Of a stretch of 64,000 nucleotides of DNA, positions 53,979-64,000 are shown piece by piece. Source of the stretch: Staphylotrichum longicolle (taxonomy: Eukaryota > Ascomycota > Sordariomycetes > Sordariales > Chaetomiaceae); the NCBI GenBank assembly GCA_019096155.1, contig JAHCVI010000001.1:1364001-1428000 (forward strand). Reading direction: 5' to 3'. Below the pieces are notes generated by a model, which saw nothing but the letters and a program-made list of their open reading frames with translations, ran no database searches and was not told where the DNA came from. The position numbers and the translations under genes are program-made. The stretch's first letter is position 1. Each line of letters begins with the position of its first letter.

Positions 53979-55469
53979 CTACTCCTTTGCATCGACCAAG
54001 GCGTCGAGGTCGATCAGTCTCCGCATCTCCGCCCACTCCGTGTCGAAACTCGGTTCGTTCACAACAGGGACAATCGACTCGACCCAAAAGGGCTCGTCGT
54101 TGCCGGTGACCCCCTGCAGCCGAGGGTCGATAGCGTCTTCCTGCGACTGGCGGTGGGCTTTCTGTAGGTGTTTGTCGAGATCGTGATGCCGGATGAACTT
54201 GGCCTCGCAACCCCTAACTGAGCAGAGAATCGTCCTCGTCGGCATGGCGGCTGACATCTCGTCGGCTTCACCTGGCAGAGCCGACTTGACCGTGTACAGC
54301 GTCGGCGGACGCTTCTTGCCCAGATGCACGTAGCGCACGTGCTCCTCCAGCTTCATTTTGCTCATGAAGCCCTGCCCGCAGCCCTCCTCCTGCCAGTTCC
54401 AGTCCGCAATATCCTCGATCCCAAACGTGTCGATTTGTCCGCAAACAAACCGCAACCCCTCGTGCGCCGTCCGGATATGCGTGTTGAGGTTCGACACCCG
54501 CGTAAACTTCTTCCCGCACCCCTCCCACGTGCACTCCACCGTCTTCCTCTCCTCCACCGTGGTCCCCGAGTGGTACATATCCACATGCCTCTCCAGCTCC
54601 AGCTGGCTCCCGCACTTGACCTCGCAAAACACGCAATTGACATGCTCCTTGCGCATATGCGCCTGCAGCATCAGCAGCGTCCGGAACCCCACCTTCCTCC
54701 CATCCCCTTCCCCGTCTCCGGCCCCGCACTCCTCGCACCAGAACCGCAGCTCCCCGTGCTCCCTCTCCAAGTGCCGCCGCAATGCCCCCGCGGTGTCGAA
54801 CCCGGCCTCGCAGTCCTCGGCCCCGCACACAAACGCCGCCAGGCCCATGTGCACGACCCGCACGTGCCGCTGCAGCGTCTGATGCTTGCGGAAGCTCAGG
54901 CTGCACCCGTCGTACCCGCGGCAGCGAAAGCGCTCGGCGCCCTCGTGGACGGCGGCGTGGCGGCGCAGGCGGGTGGCCGTCACGAACGACTTGCCGCAGC
55001 CTTCCTCGGCGCAGGTGTACTTCTTCTCGTGGGTGTGCGACCCCTTGACGTGCTGGGCCAGGTGCTTCTCCTCGAGGTAGGTCTTGTCGCAGCCCGGGTA
55101 GGTGCACTTGTGCGGGCGGTCGTTGGTGTGCGAGCGCAGGTGGGCGGCCAGGCGGGCCGGGCGGTTGAAGGTTTTTGGGCAACCCGGGTAAGTGCACTTG
55201 ATGGTCTTGAGGTCCGAGGGGAACTTGCGGGCGCGGCGTGAGGAGGCGGCGGAGGGGGCGATGGAGGTGGCAGCTGCGGATGCGGTGGGTGAGGGGGCGG
55301 TGGTGGCGTCGTCATCGTCGTGCTCGTAGTCGTCGTCTGGGGTGGATGAGGTTGAGTCTGCTGACGTCGCTGCGAGAGGTTGGGGCGGATAGTAATCGAG
55401 GAGCTCAATCTGCTGCCGCTTGAATGGCCCGGGTGGGCCATCCTCCTGGCCGACAGCTCTCCGCTTCAT
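53979..55469 (-). CDS. TFIIIA: Transcription factor IIIA (C2H2 zinc fingers)
   Basis: A single exon encodes 496 residues. TFIIIA binds the internal promoter of 5S rRNA genes and recruits TFIIIC and Pol III. After a Pro/Ser/Asp N-terminus, about ten C2H2 fingers run from residue 90 to 440. The first three are canonical (CTYPGCPKTFNRPARLAAHL, CTYPGCDKTYLEEKHLAQHV, CAEEGCGKSFVTATRLRRH). Finger 6 has an extended Gly-rich spacer, finger 7 is compact (CVFCEVKCGSQLELERH), and finger 9 has a long insert between its cysteines (CGQ...EEGCGQGF). The last finger (CSVRGCEAKFIRHHDLDKHL) is followed by a 60-residue tail ending RRLIDLDALVDAKE. The tandem Cys-x4-Cys spacing and total number of fingers fit fungal TFIIIA. 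Confidence 0.9.
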   Translation of the reverse strand: MKRRAVGQEDGPPGPFKRQQIELLDYYPPQPLAATSADSTSSTPDDDYEHDDDDATTAPSPTASAAATSIAPSAASSRRARKFPSDLKTIKCTYPGCPKTFNRPARLAAHLRSHTNDRPHKCTYPGCDKTYLEEKHLAQHVKGSHTHEKKYTCAEEGCGKSFVTATRLRRHAAVHEGAERFRCRGYDGCSLSFRKHQTLQRHVRVVHMGLAAFVCGAEDCEAGFDTAGALRRHLEREHGELRFWCEECGAGDGEGDGRKVGFRTLLMLQAHMRKEHVNCVFCEVKCGSQLELERHVDMYHSGTTVEERKTVECTWEGCGKKFTRVSNLNTHIRTAHEGLRFVCGQIDTFGIEDIADWNWQEEGCGQGFMSKMKLEEHVRYVHLGKKRPPTLYTVKSALPGEADEMSAAMPTRTILCSVRGCEAKFIRHHDLDKHLQKAHRQSQEDAIDPRLQGVTGNDEPFWVESIVPVVNEPSFDTEWAEMRRLIDLDALVDAKE

Positions 55470-55886
55470 CGCTGTAATTGCAGGAGCTGTGAGCTGGAGG
55501 TGGAGGTGGGAAATGGGAGGTTGAGCGTGAAAGCGGTGGAAGCTGCAGTTGCAGAACTTAAGTTTGAGCTTCGATAACGGGATTCCCCAACTTTTTTTGT
55601 GGGTGCGCTGAGTTCCCGGCAGGCAAGAGCGCTAAAGCCACTCCCTGTCGGACCTTCCTGTCTGGCAAGGCTCAGCAAGGCTGCCAGGGCAGTGGTTCGC
55701 CAGCCTCGCCGCAGGGAAGCAGCCCCACTCAAATTTTTCACTGTCCCTCAATCAGTGGTCTCTGCCGTTCGCAGCCGCCTCTTCACCAAACAAAGCACCT
55801 TGCATCTCGGCATTGTCACCGCCGCCCATCACCCAGCACGTTGCCCCTGTACTTGACCAGTTCCGCTACTCTACCCGGCCATCACA
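55470..55886. promoter_or_regulatory. Divergent promoter, TFIIIA / RPB6
   Basis: This is 417 bases between the starts of two RNA-polymerase machinery genes. No specific site is assigned. Confidence 0.5.
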
Positions 55887-56536
55887 ATGTCTGACTACGG
55901 TGGCGGCGACGACGACCGCGAGCCTCTGTACGCCCCGTACCGCTTCCTTCGTCTCAAGTGAACCCCTCTAACCCACCCGCAGCAACGACGAGCCCGCCTT
56001 CGACGAGGATCCCGATGAGTACTACGAGCCGGAGCCGGAGCCCGCCGACGAGGACGATGCGGTGCGCGCTCCCGAGCAAGAGGGCGAGAACCAGGACGCC
56101 GACCATGTCGTCGCGTCTGGCGACCCTAATGCGGCCGCCAACCACGGCAGGGGCAACGAGAAGTCGCACAAGGACAAGAAGATCCCCAACGACCAGCGCA
56201 CAACTACGCCCTTCATGACCAAGTACGAGAAGGCGCGCATTCTGGGGACTAGGGCGTTGCAGATTAGGTGGGTTCTCTACGGATGGCAACTCGAGGGTGG
56301 GGCTTCGCTGACCGGACGCGCAGCATGAACGCGCCTGTTCTGGTCGACCTGGAGGGCGAGACGGATCCGCTGCAGATTGCCATCAAGGAGCTGAGGGAGA
56401 AGAAGATTCCCCTCATTGTGCGCCGGTACCTGCCGGATGGATAGTAAGTGCCGCTCGAGACTGGTGTTCTCCAGGGCCATTGCTAACCACGTACCACAGC
56501 TACGAGGACTGGACCTGCGAGGAGCTTCTCCAATGA
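55887..56536 (+). CDS. RPB6: RNA polymerase I/II/III shared subunit RPB6 (ABC23)
   Basis: Four exons, 55887-55927, 55983-56267, 56324-56443 and 56500-56536, have three phase-2 GT-AG introns of 55-56 bases, giving 160 residues (yeast Rpo26 has 155). RPB6 is common to all three nuclear RNA polymerases and braces the clamp. The N-terminal half is a poorly conserved acidic tail (DEDPDEYYEPEPEPADEDD). The C-terminal core is nearly invariant: TTPFMTKYEKARILGTRALQ, then MNAPVLVDLEGETDPLQIA, KELREKKIPLIVRRYLPDGY and YEDWTCEELL. The stop follows two codons later. All three junctions fall within the conserved core and read through perfectly, so the model is firm. Confidence 0.97.
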
Positions 56537-57096
56537 TTTGGGCTGTGTGATATGGAAAACAAGAAAACCGAGATTGCATTAGCGAGGGCGTTGGGGTATC
56601 TGCTTTACTGCTTTTGGGTCATCACGAAGTCGATCGTGGGATGGAAACTGAGGCCAAACTCGTTCTCGTCTTGGGGTGGGTTTGGGCACGTTGACTTTCA
56701 ATCCTCCCTGCCTGGCCCTCCCATTTGCCTCGGCAAAGGACTCGTACCATCCTGGCCTGAAACTCACGTTGATGAGGGCCGCCTGGCGCCAGCAAGGAGT
56801 GATTCTGGACTGTGCGCTAGGAGAAGACCACTTGACTCATCAACGAATCCTGCCATATGGGGACCAGTTCATCTCGTGTAGCCCACGACCTGCTATTGAA
56901 ATTGTCCTTGTGTCACCCAATCCTCAGCAGCAGCCCTATCTGCACGAATACCCGGCGGGATGCCGCCCAATATGCAGGTCGAGGAAATCCACAGGCAAGC
57001 GGAGCTCGGCTGCATACAAACCCACCCGCGCTACCCACCCGCAAGTCCACACAAAAGTCTGCAATTCCACCACAACCTCCATCCAACAACGACTCA
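56537..57096. other. Intergenic, RPB6 3' to tRNA-His
   Basis: This is 0.56 kb containing the RPB6 3' UTR and the tRNA 5' flank. No gene is seen. Confidence 0.5.
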
Positions 57097-57187
57097 GGGT
57101 GACTAGTCTAGTGGTCAGGACGCTTCGTTGTGGTTCCGACGGATCCCAACGACCGAAGAAACCCCGGTTCGATTCCGGGGTCGCCCA
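57097..57187 (+). tRNA. tRNA-His (anticodon GTG), with 19-base intron
   Basis: The cloverleaf is as follows. The acceptor arm GGGTGAC pairs with GTCGCCC (one T-G pair), with discriminator A at 57187. The D stem is GTCT/GGAC. The anticodon stem CTTCG/CGAAG carries anticodon GTG at 57130-57132. A 19-base intron (57134-57152) follows position 37. The T arm is CCCGG-TTCGATT-CCGGG. The extra G at -1 needed by tRNA-His is not encoded (an A precedes), as expected for eukaryotes where it is added after transcription. Confidence 0.9.
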
Positions 57188-58404
57188 TCCTTTTGTCTCT
57201 TGTGCTTTTGCTGAGGGTCGAAACGTCTTTTTTATCTCGAGAGAGGAGAAATACGTTGAGTGTGTGTTTCAAGGGGAGGCTCAAGTTCAATGGTCCAAAC
57301 ATCCGAGCTATTCAGTCAAGTGCTCCGATGTGGTGGCTACTGGAAACTGGCTGTTTGGTTTTTTTTGTTTGGTCTCCGTCGCACTGTTACTTTTCATACG
57401 TTGTTTGCTCGAGGTAAGCTGCAGGAGGTTCTCTTTTGAGGATTTTATGTCTGCTCTGCAGTAGACGCCGGAAATAGCAACGACTTGACAACCTTGCCAG
57501 ACTTCTCTGCATCTCTCCAAGGCGCGTCGACCTCATTCAACCTCATTCATGCCTTCCACTTTACTGCTTACTGCTTGTTGAGCATGTTGATAGGTCTAGA
57601 CACTCAGTCACCTCTCTGCAAGGGCAAACAGTTGGGAGACATAAGAACCTTGCACTACGTACACCTCCTTGTCTACCTCACATTCCAAACCAGACGCCAA
57701 GGCACACACCCCGTCTTTTCAGATGCCGTCCTTTCAGACACATTGGCTATCTGCCGTTCTCAACAGACTTTTGTCTCACAGGCCTCTTATCGCACCATTA
57801 GACATATCTCATGCCAAACTCAGAATATGGCCGGACATGGCGGAGAGCCCATACCAAGACTAAGCCTACTGTTCTCCTTGGTTTGTAGAAATCAGGAGGG
57901 TGTCTGTATTGTGTCCCTCCGGTTAGGTCGACACGAAGGACCGAACATGGCCTTTGCTTGGTGTCTCTTGCTTTCTTGCTCTGGCCAAGATCTGCTCATC
58001 AAAATGTTCAAGCAGCCGATCAGTTGGGGATGAAAAATCATGAAACTCGCACAAGATCATTCAACTCCCTGAGGAGGGAGAGAGAGAGGCGAGTTCAGAA
58101 CTGCCTGCGGAGGATCCATCCTTCACATCAACTTCGGCGGTCGTCCACGCTGAGTAGTCCAACAGAAACAATGCATCATCCACGGGCACTCCTCGAGCTT
58201 GCAAGTCAGCTGACCGACAATCGTCATGTATAGACACTAAATATTAATATTTACGGGTATACCAAGGGAGCGTAAGAAGCTACTACTGCTAGTTTGAGTT
58301 CTTTTTCATCCAGACATCCATTCCTTCCTTCCTTCCTCCCTCCCTCCTCCCCTCCGATTAACTCAAGGTAAGGACTGTCTGTTTTTTTATCTTCAAGACA
58401 CACT
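57188..58404. other. Intergenic, 1.2 kb
   Basis: This lies between tRNA-His and the 3' end of the WSC gene. Open frames of up to about 180 codons have no domain, bias or splice support. Confidence 0.5.
57191..57194 (+). terminator. Pol III T4 terminator
   Basis: TTTT lies four bases after tRNA-His, typical of Pol III termination. Confidence 0.7.
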
Positions 58405-60236
58405 CTACCACCCGCCAAACTTGGGGCACTTCCCGGCGCCCGTGACGCCCCTGTTGACGCGGAGGCAGTCCGAGTACTGGGCCTTGCACTTGTCGACGGC
58501 GCCGTTCCACGAGTCGTTCCAGCGCCAGGTGCGGCGCTCGAGGCCGTCGGCCTGGGCGAACTCGAAGTAGCTGGCGTCGCGGCCGCGGTTGGGCTTGCGG
58601 CGGCACCCTTCGGCGTAGACGTCGACGCAGTCCTCGTACTGCTCCTTGCAGGCGTCGGCGCAGGCGTTGGTGCAGCCGTTGCGCGGGTACTTGCGGCACT
58701 TGCGGCTGTCCGGGTCCGAGTAGCCCTTGAAGGGGTAGCCCGGCCAGTCGGCGGCCAGGTCGTTGCAGGTCACGACGGGCATCTCGATGCCGCCGACGGG
58801 CTTGCCCGGGCCGTAGCCGTAGTAGCCGTTGGACGGCTGGACGCAGATGTTGGTCGGGGTCGGGACGGGGCACTTGGTGGTGGAGGAGGTGGAGGCGGGC
58901 TTGGTGGTGGTGGTGCCGGCGGGCTTGGTGGTGGTGGCGGGCGCGCAGGTGGTGGTCACGGTGATGGTCTTGGGCGGGTTGGAGCCTCCCTTGGGCGGCT
59001 TCTTGCCCCAGAAGTCGGACTTGCGGCAGCCGCCCGAGGGCTTGCTGTCGCAGTACTTGGAGATGTCGCCGCACCACTCGCCAAAGTCGAAGCAGTCGAG
59101 CACCTCGGGCCAGCCGGCGCCCTTGAAGCACGAGGCGACCTGCAGCGCGCAGTTGGACCAGGCGCCCTTGCACGTCTTGTCGTCGCTCCAGTCGGGCAGC
59201 GGCGACGAGCACCACTTGCCGCACTTGTACTCGCACGTGGGCGGCACGACGGTGGTGCTCACGCAGGCGGAGCTGCTGGTGGTGGTGGTCGAGGACTGCG
59301 AGGTGGTGGTCGACGAGGTGGTGGTCGAGGTCGGAGGGGGCGCGGTGGAGCTGGACGACGACTACGAGACGGTAAGGGTGTGGGCTGTCGGCAGGGGGAA
59401 TGTGCATTGGCTCGGACGGACCCCTCGGACTGGCTTGGCTCCAGGGACTGGAGCTCGTCGGCGAGTATTTTTTTTCAGGCGGCCCGGCGGCACGCACGGT
59501 TCTGGCGAGTTGCGCGGCAAGCCAAGTCTCGGCGTTGGCCGAATACGTATCGTTGCCAATGACAACACCGCACCAGCATTCGCCTATATCACACACAAAG
59601 TCAGATGATGCCCGAGGAGATAGCTGGGAGCGTGCAGCAGTTCCCCACAAACGACGTACCGCTGAACTCAGTGCCGGCAAAGGGGAAGCCGCCGTCACGG
59701 CAGGCCTGGAGGCACTTCTCGGTGGTCAGGGTCGCACCGTCGACCTGGTTCTGGCGGTAGGTCAGGGCGCGGCCGTAGCTCGAGTCGTCGGTCCAGCAGC
59801 CGAGGGGCGCATAGTCCTGGATGGTCACGTCCTCAACGGGGAGGAAGGTAGGGTCCTGGTAGACGGAGAAGATGTTGTTGCCGCCGCACACCTCGGACGA
59901 GTTGCCCTTGCAGGGGTAGCTGCACTCGGACTCGGCGACGGCGGGGCCGTTGACGGTCTGGCCGCAGTAGCACACGCCGTAGTAGACGAGGCCGGCATAG
60001 CGGTAGCCGTTGCCCTTGCACTCGGCCACGCACTTCTCGACCGTCATGTCGTCGGATGAGGCGGGGCTGCGGTAGGGCAGGATCTGCGGGCTGCCCGTGT
60101 CCTGGAAGCAGCCGGAGTAGACGAAGGGCCGGAAGGGGTCGAGGCAAGGAGGCAGGGGGACCTCGGTGGCCTGGACGTGGCCGACCAGAGCCACGGCTGC
60201 CATGGTGGCAGCCATGGTCCGAAGGACGGCAGCCAT
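58405..60236 (-). CDS. Secreted WSC-domain protein with Cys-rich C-terminal module
   Basis: The splice model is 60236-59660, 59583-59498 and 59361-58405, about 539 residues. WSC domains are Cys-rich carbohydrate-binding modules found in fungal wall proteins and sensors. A signal peptide is clear (MAAVLRTMAATMAAVALVGHVQA). WSC1 (about residues 36-125) shows YSGCFQD, YAGLVYYGVCYCG and SEVCGGNNIFSVY. WSC2 starts with PLGCWTDD and reaches FSGECWCG across the first intron. A Ser/Thr linker (STTTSSTTTSQSSTTTT) follows, then a Cys-rich module (CEYKCGKWC, CFDFGEWCGDISKYC) and a further Cys-rich block after a second Thr/Pro linker. No membrane anchor or GPI signal is seen at the C-terminus, so it is probably secreted or wall-bound. 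The second intron (59497-59362) restores frame but removes the end of WSC2; frameshifts are an alternative explanation. Confidence 0.8.
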
Positions 60237-62525
60237 GGTGGTGAGGTTGTGAGGAGTGAACGAAGGCCTGCTAAGGGAGCAGTGGGTCTGAGCAGCAAAG
60301 GGATGATGGGTGGTAGCGAGTGAATCGGCAAGGAGAGATCGAGATCTTCACTTGTCCGGGAGTTGGAGGAGAACCCTGGGGAAAGAAGAGGGAGATGATC
60401 CCTAGACTGCTGGGGATCCCGATTCTTTTATGCATCCATCGCACACATCACAGGCTCACACGCAGAAAATGGGAGCAGCCGCACACTATTGGGCCAGGGC
60501 GTGGCACCCTCAGCGGTCGGGGTCGCATGGGTGCGACGGTGGTAGCCAGCGTTAGCGGCGAGGCAGAGGAGCTTGGCGAGGGACCAGGTCGGTCTGGTCA
60601 GTCTGGTGGGAGTGATGACGATGCCGGGACCGGGCTGCATCATCTCGAGCGGCTCCAGGGGCATCTGTTTTTGGCAACAGCCCGGACCCATGCCAAGGCT
60701 CTCAGACAACAGACGGGGCATGGCCGCATGGGTGTTGGGGGCTCGGCGAGAAGTGGCCCAAAGCCTGGGATCCTGAGCGTTGAGGACAGTGACGGAACAC
60801 TGGAAAACAGCCATGAATGGATGTCTCGCGGGATGGCCCTGTCTCCCCCGGCCGCCTCGATCACAGCTCTCGTCGACACTAACGCGGTGAAACGAAGCCA
60901 TGCGGGCCCGCGCGCCATGGGAATGATGGGATGGCGCCGCCTTGGGTGTCGAGGGTGTTCAGCTCGGGGACCATCGCGCAGCCGGGCAAGACCGCGCAGC
61001 AGGAGCACAGGCACGACTGCAGCTGCGTTTTGTGGAGATGGGCAGAGATCAGGCGAGCGCCCCACCGCAAAAAACGACAAGAAAGGGAAACAAAGACGAC
61101 CACACTCCCTCCGTCATTGCCGGGAGGGTGTACCTGCATTAGCGCGGGCTGGGGTCCCACTTTACGGCCCAGCCAGATCTCCTCGTCCCCGGATCGCCTG
61201 GACCCCGAATTTTCCGGCGAGTCACACGCTCCCGTTCTCTCAGGGCTCTGAGCGCCCGCCCACCCCTTTTCCTGGGAGGCTCCAAAGCTGTGTTGCAAAC
61301 CGAAGTGCTGATGTTGTCATCCAACAAGAACGCGTCTTTGGAACCAAAAGTCTCAGGCGAGGTTTAACCACTGGAGACTTGCAATAACAACCGGATCCTG
61401 TGTACTGTGTGTTGATTGAATCATTGATTGAATCATTACTTTGTTATTTCATCGGCCCCGCAGTCGGTGAGATTCGCCCGATCTTCCCGCCGGAAAGCCA
61501 TGGAGAGCGAGAGACCAGGAGACCCAGGAACCCGGGTGTCCACTGCCTCGGCACTTGGGCATGTTTCTCTTCATTATTTTTAGACGAGACCTGTTGTGTC
61601 GGTGCAGCCACGAGGTGCGTGCAGACAATATTGAGGCAGTTTGCATATTATTGTTTATTAACGTTGCTGTCTTGACTGTCAGGCTGTCAAACTGCTGAGC
61701 TGCTGCTGAGCTGCTGCTCAACCGACTGCTGATGCCGGACAGCCGCTGAGCTGATGCCGTGGCCACTCACAGCGTTACTGCCCGCTCGTGGTAGGACGAC
61801 ATTCAATGCTCACATCCAATGCTCGTTGCGGTGCCGCTGCGACGGTGGTGATATTGCCCTGCAGCGAGCCAGTCAGTGTCCTGCAGGCCACCTCATTTCC
61901 CATTAGGTAACGCTGGCTGATATTGGTGTAACCGTGACCCTCGAAAAGGGGAAGGAGACAGAGGAGGCTCTCGGGAAGACGCGTCTGCAGCCACGCTTTG
62001 GGAATTCCGATCTGGCTTCCCTTGTGTCTCTTGTGTCGAGAACCGCCCTGCGTGGCTCGAGAATTGCCAGACCAGAGAGCCCGAATCTCTGATCGGAGTG
62101 TTTCCCAGCCCGACTTTCCAAGCTGGGCAGCAAGACAAAGTCTATCGTGCATAGCAATTGCATGCATACGAAGACACGACAGTCGAGACAGTGCATATCT
62201 TCGTCCGTCGGTTCCGGACTATTGACGTTAGGGCTGAATCCTGCCCACCCAAACGAAAGAGCAAGCGAAAGGCTCAGCTGAACAGGCCCGGGCGCTCTCT
62301 CCTCACCAAGTCACCATCATGAGATTCTCCCACGGCCCCACGCACAGATCTGACTTCTTTTCGGGCCATGGCAGTTGAGAACTAAGCCACCCCCTCAATC
62401 ATCTCTTTCCGCCGTCGCAAGCCTCCCTCATCATCAGGATACCCACAAGAGCTAGTTAACCATGACTCGCAGCGCCATGCCGTGTCCAGGGCGACTCCAG
62501 GCTCACCAGGCTGGGCCGGGGCCCC

Positions 62526-62544
62526 GGGGGGGGGGGGGGGGGGG
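62526..62544. repeat. G19 homopolymer
   Basis: Nineteen consecutive G lie in non-coding DNA, directly after a CCCC. Its length is likely unreliable. Confidence 0.9.
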
Positions 62545-62948
62545 CTCCATCATCCCAGCGTTCCATCGCCCAGAAAAACGCACGAGAGCTGCATCTGCAT
62601 CTGCACCTCGCAACACACATGCCAACCGCAGCCTCGCGGCACACTGCCCGTGCATACGAGCTGCAGGTCAGACCCTGCCAGCGCACAAGCCAAAATATCT
62701 ACACTTTTTTTTCCTGCTCTCTCGTTGTTAGCCTGCTTCAGGTGAGCCACTGCCTCCCTCCTCGGCAATCTCACCGGTCGGGCCGGGCACTCTCACATGG
62801 CGAGCTGAGTTGTGAGTTGTCGCCTGTGCCGTCGCTGGCAAAACGATACTCCCTGGGGAGACCCTGAACCAAAAGTGCTGGAGCCAGAACCAGACTCCCA
62901 GATTGGCAGGGGTGGCCAGGACGGGAAGGCCAGATTCAGATCAGCGTT

Positions 62949-62987
62949 GTTTCCAGTGTTTCCATGTTTCCATGTTTCCACGTTTCA
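62949..62987. repeat. TGTTTCCA-type octamer repeat
   Basis: About four imperfect tandem copies of TGTTTCCA lie in the gene-poor region. Confidence 0.8.
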
Positions 62988-63244
62988 TGCCCAGCCCAAG
63001 CGGCTCAAGCGGCTCTCCCAAAGCCTTGCCTCGGCGTTCATCTACCCACTCGGTATCTATCCCCGCGCTGTCAACAGTCAAGTGACAGAGCTGAACTCTC
63101 CAGACACGAGAAGCCTTCACCCCAAAACTCCCCGAGAGAACACCGGAAACCAAACAGGCCCTCCCTCCCCTTGCTTCCCTCCTCTTCCCAGTCTCTCGTC
63201 TCTCCCTGCTCTCCACATGCAATGTTAAGGTATGCAGTGCAGTT

Positions 63245-63268
63245 CCAGCTCCAGCTCCAGCTCCAGCC
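63245..63268. repeat. (CCAGCT)4 hexamer repeat
   Basis: Four tandem CCAGCT units lie in the gene-poor region. Confidence 0.85.
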
Positions 63269-63812
63269 CCATCTCAGCCAGCCGAGATCCGACATCGCCG
63301 ATCCGGGCAGTTTTCCCGCTTCGTCTCCCGGAGCCAGCGCCGATCCCTTCCCCTTCGCAAGCCAGGAACAAGGACCTACCCCGGCTCGCGCGTGGTCGTC
63401 GCCCGCCTCGTTCACAGCGCAGCATGGCATCCCATGCACAGTGCGTCTCCACTATCACAGACAACATGTGTGCCGTCATAGAATAGAGAAGGATTTTTCT
63501 TTCTTTGAGTTTCTCTCCAGCTCGGATCGGTCCCGTTCCGAAGAAAAAATCTTTTCACGCCGCTGGGCAGGGCCCTTCCGGGTTGTGAGCATTGACAAGG
63601 TGAGACATACCACATGCATGCCACGCAAACCGGCGGCTCAAGACATGAGCTTGAAAATGAGAAAGGGAAAAAAAAAAGAAAGACAGAGAACTGGTGAGTA
63701 AAACAGTCACAGCAGGTGGCTGGCTGCAGCATCAACCGAGAGCACATTCCTGTGTCTGTCTTGACTGTATAGACAAACACCCACAGATGTGAGCGTCAGC
63801 AGTCAAGGACGG

Positions 63813-63970
63813 CAGTCCAAAGTGAGACAACCGTTGCATAACGTTATGATCCAGAGCCGCAACAGAACCAATGATGCCAACTGTCGGTGAGCATCGACGG
63901 CAGACAACAATGAGAGTCCATGCAGGACTTGGCCACCACTCCAAGCGAGACAGCCGTTGCATATGATCCA
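63813..63970. repeat. Degenerate direct duplication (two copies)
   Basis: Copy A (63813-63853) and copy B (63938-63970) share GTCC/CTCC-AA-GAGACA-CCGTTGCAT...ATGATCCA, with a six-base gap in B. This is a short imperfect direct repeat of unknown origin. Confidence 0.6.
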
Positions 63971-64000
63971 TAAACTGAAGGAGGAGTCGAACGCCCGGCA

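Larger units (their letters stand above)
60237..64000. other. Gene-poor region to window end
   Basis: In these 3.8 kb I find no gene with domain, codon or splice support on either strand. There are simple repeats, a G19 run and a degenerate duplication near the end. The first few hundred bases must hold the promoter of the WSC gene. Confidence 0.5.

Noticed and set aside
57485..58033. 182-codon plus-strand open frame
   Set aside because: It has no domain, weak codon bias, and mixed composition typical of non-coding DNA.
58358..59698. 446-codon minus-strand frame through the WSC gene
   Set aside because: It shares the first WSC exon-2 codons but then reads the linker and Cys-rich module in the wrong frame (Arg/His/Gln repeats).
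60320..61387. 355-codon plus-strand open frame upstream of the WSC gene
   Set aside because: It has no domain, an odd composition (Arg/Gly/Ser) and no splice support; it overlaps the expected WSC promoter.

Overview
The window is nuclear DNA of a filamentous ascomycete, most likely a Sordariomycete of the Sordariales type. The evidence is short GT-AG introns of about 45-150 bases, GC-rich coding DNA, intron-containing nuclear tRNAs, and a set of conserved single-copy fungal genes on both strands. I cannot name the species. All exon boundaries were derived by hand from splice consensus, reading frame and remembered family features; no search was run.

Layout. 1-14.4 kb: 3' part of midasin (+), then the bromodomain AAA protein Yta7 (-). 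16-25.1 kb: Pol I subunit Rpa49 (-), the 25-residue ribosomal protein eL41 (-), an FHA-domain kinase (+), a peroxisomal-type short-chain dehydrogenase (-), a kappa-class GST (+, two apparent frameshifts) and Swc5 (-). 25.9-36.0 kb: PhyH-type dioxygenase (+), WDR70 (+, one apparent frameshift), the Snf2/Sth1 remodeller (+) and tRNA-Thr(TGT). 36.5-43.3 kb: ZIP zinc transporter (-), mitochondrial endonuclease G (+) and the polyadenylation factor Pfs2 (-, one apparent frameshift). 44.7-53.8 kb: DGAT1-type acyltransferase (+), Ste14 methyltransferase (-), a TMEM170-like protein (-), peroxin Pex8 (+) and an unrecognised coiled-coil protein (+). 54-60.2 kb: TFIIIA (-), RPB6 (+), tRNA-His(GTG) and a secreted WSC-domain protein (-). 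From 60.2 kb to the end I see no convincing gene.

Themes. Ribosome and RNA-polymerase production is prominent: midasin (60S maturation), Rpa49 (Pol I), eL41, TFIIIA (5S rRNA), RPB6 (Pol I/II/III) and two tRNA genes. Chromatin is represented by Yta7, Swc5 and Snf2. A peroxisomal thread is visible in C-terminal targeting signals: the SDR ends in SKL, Pex8 ends in SRL and also carries an N-terminal PTS2-like motif, and the GST ends in GKL. Gene order is housekeeping in character, with many divergent and convergent pairs. I saw no transposon, CRISPR array, secondary-metabolite cluster or obvious new system.

Caution. Three conserved genes (GST kappa, WDR70, Pfs2) each change reading frame where no plausible intron exists, and the WSC gene is suspicious too. 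All breaks lie in GC- or C-rich stretches. The simplest reading is base-calling or assembly indels, although real decay cannot be excluded from sequence alone.
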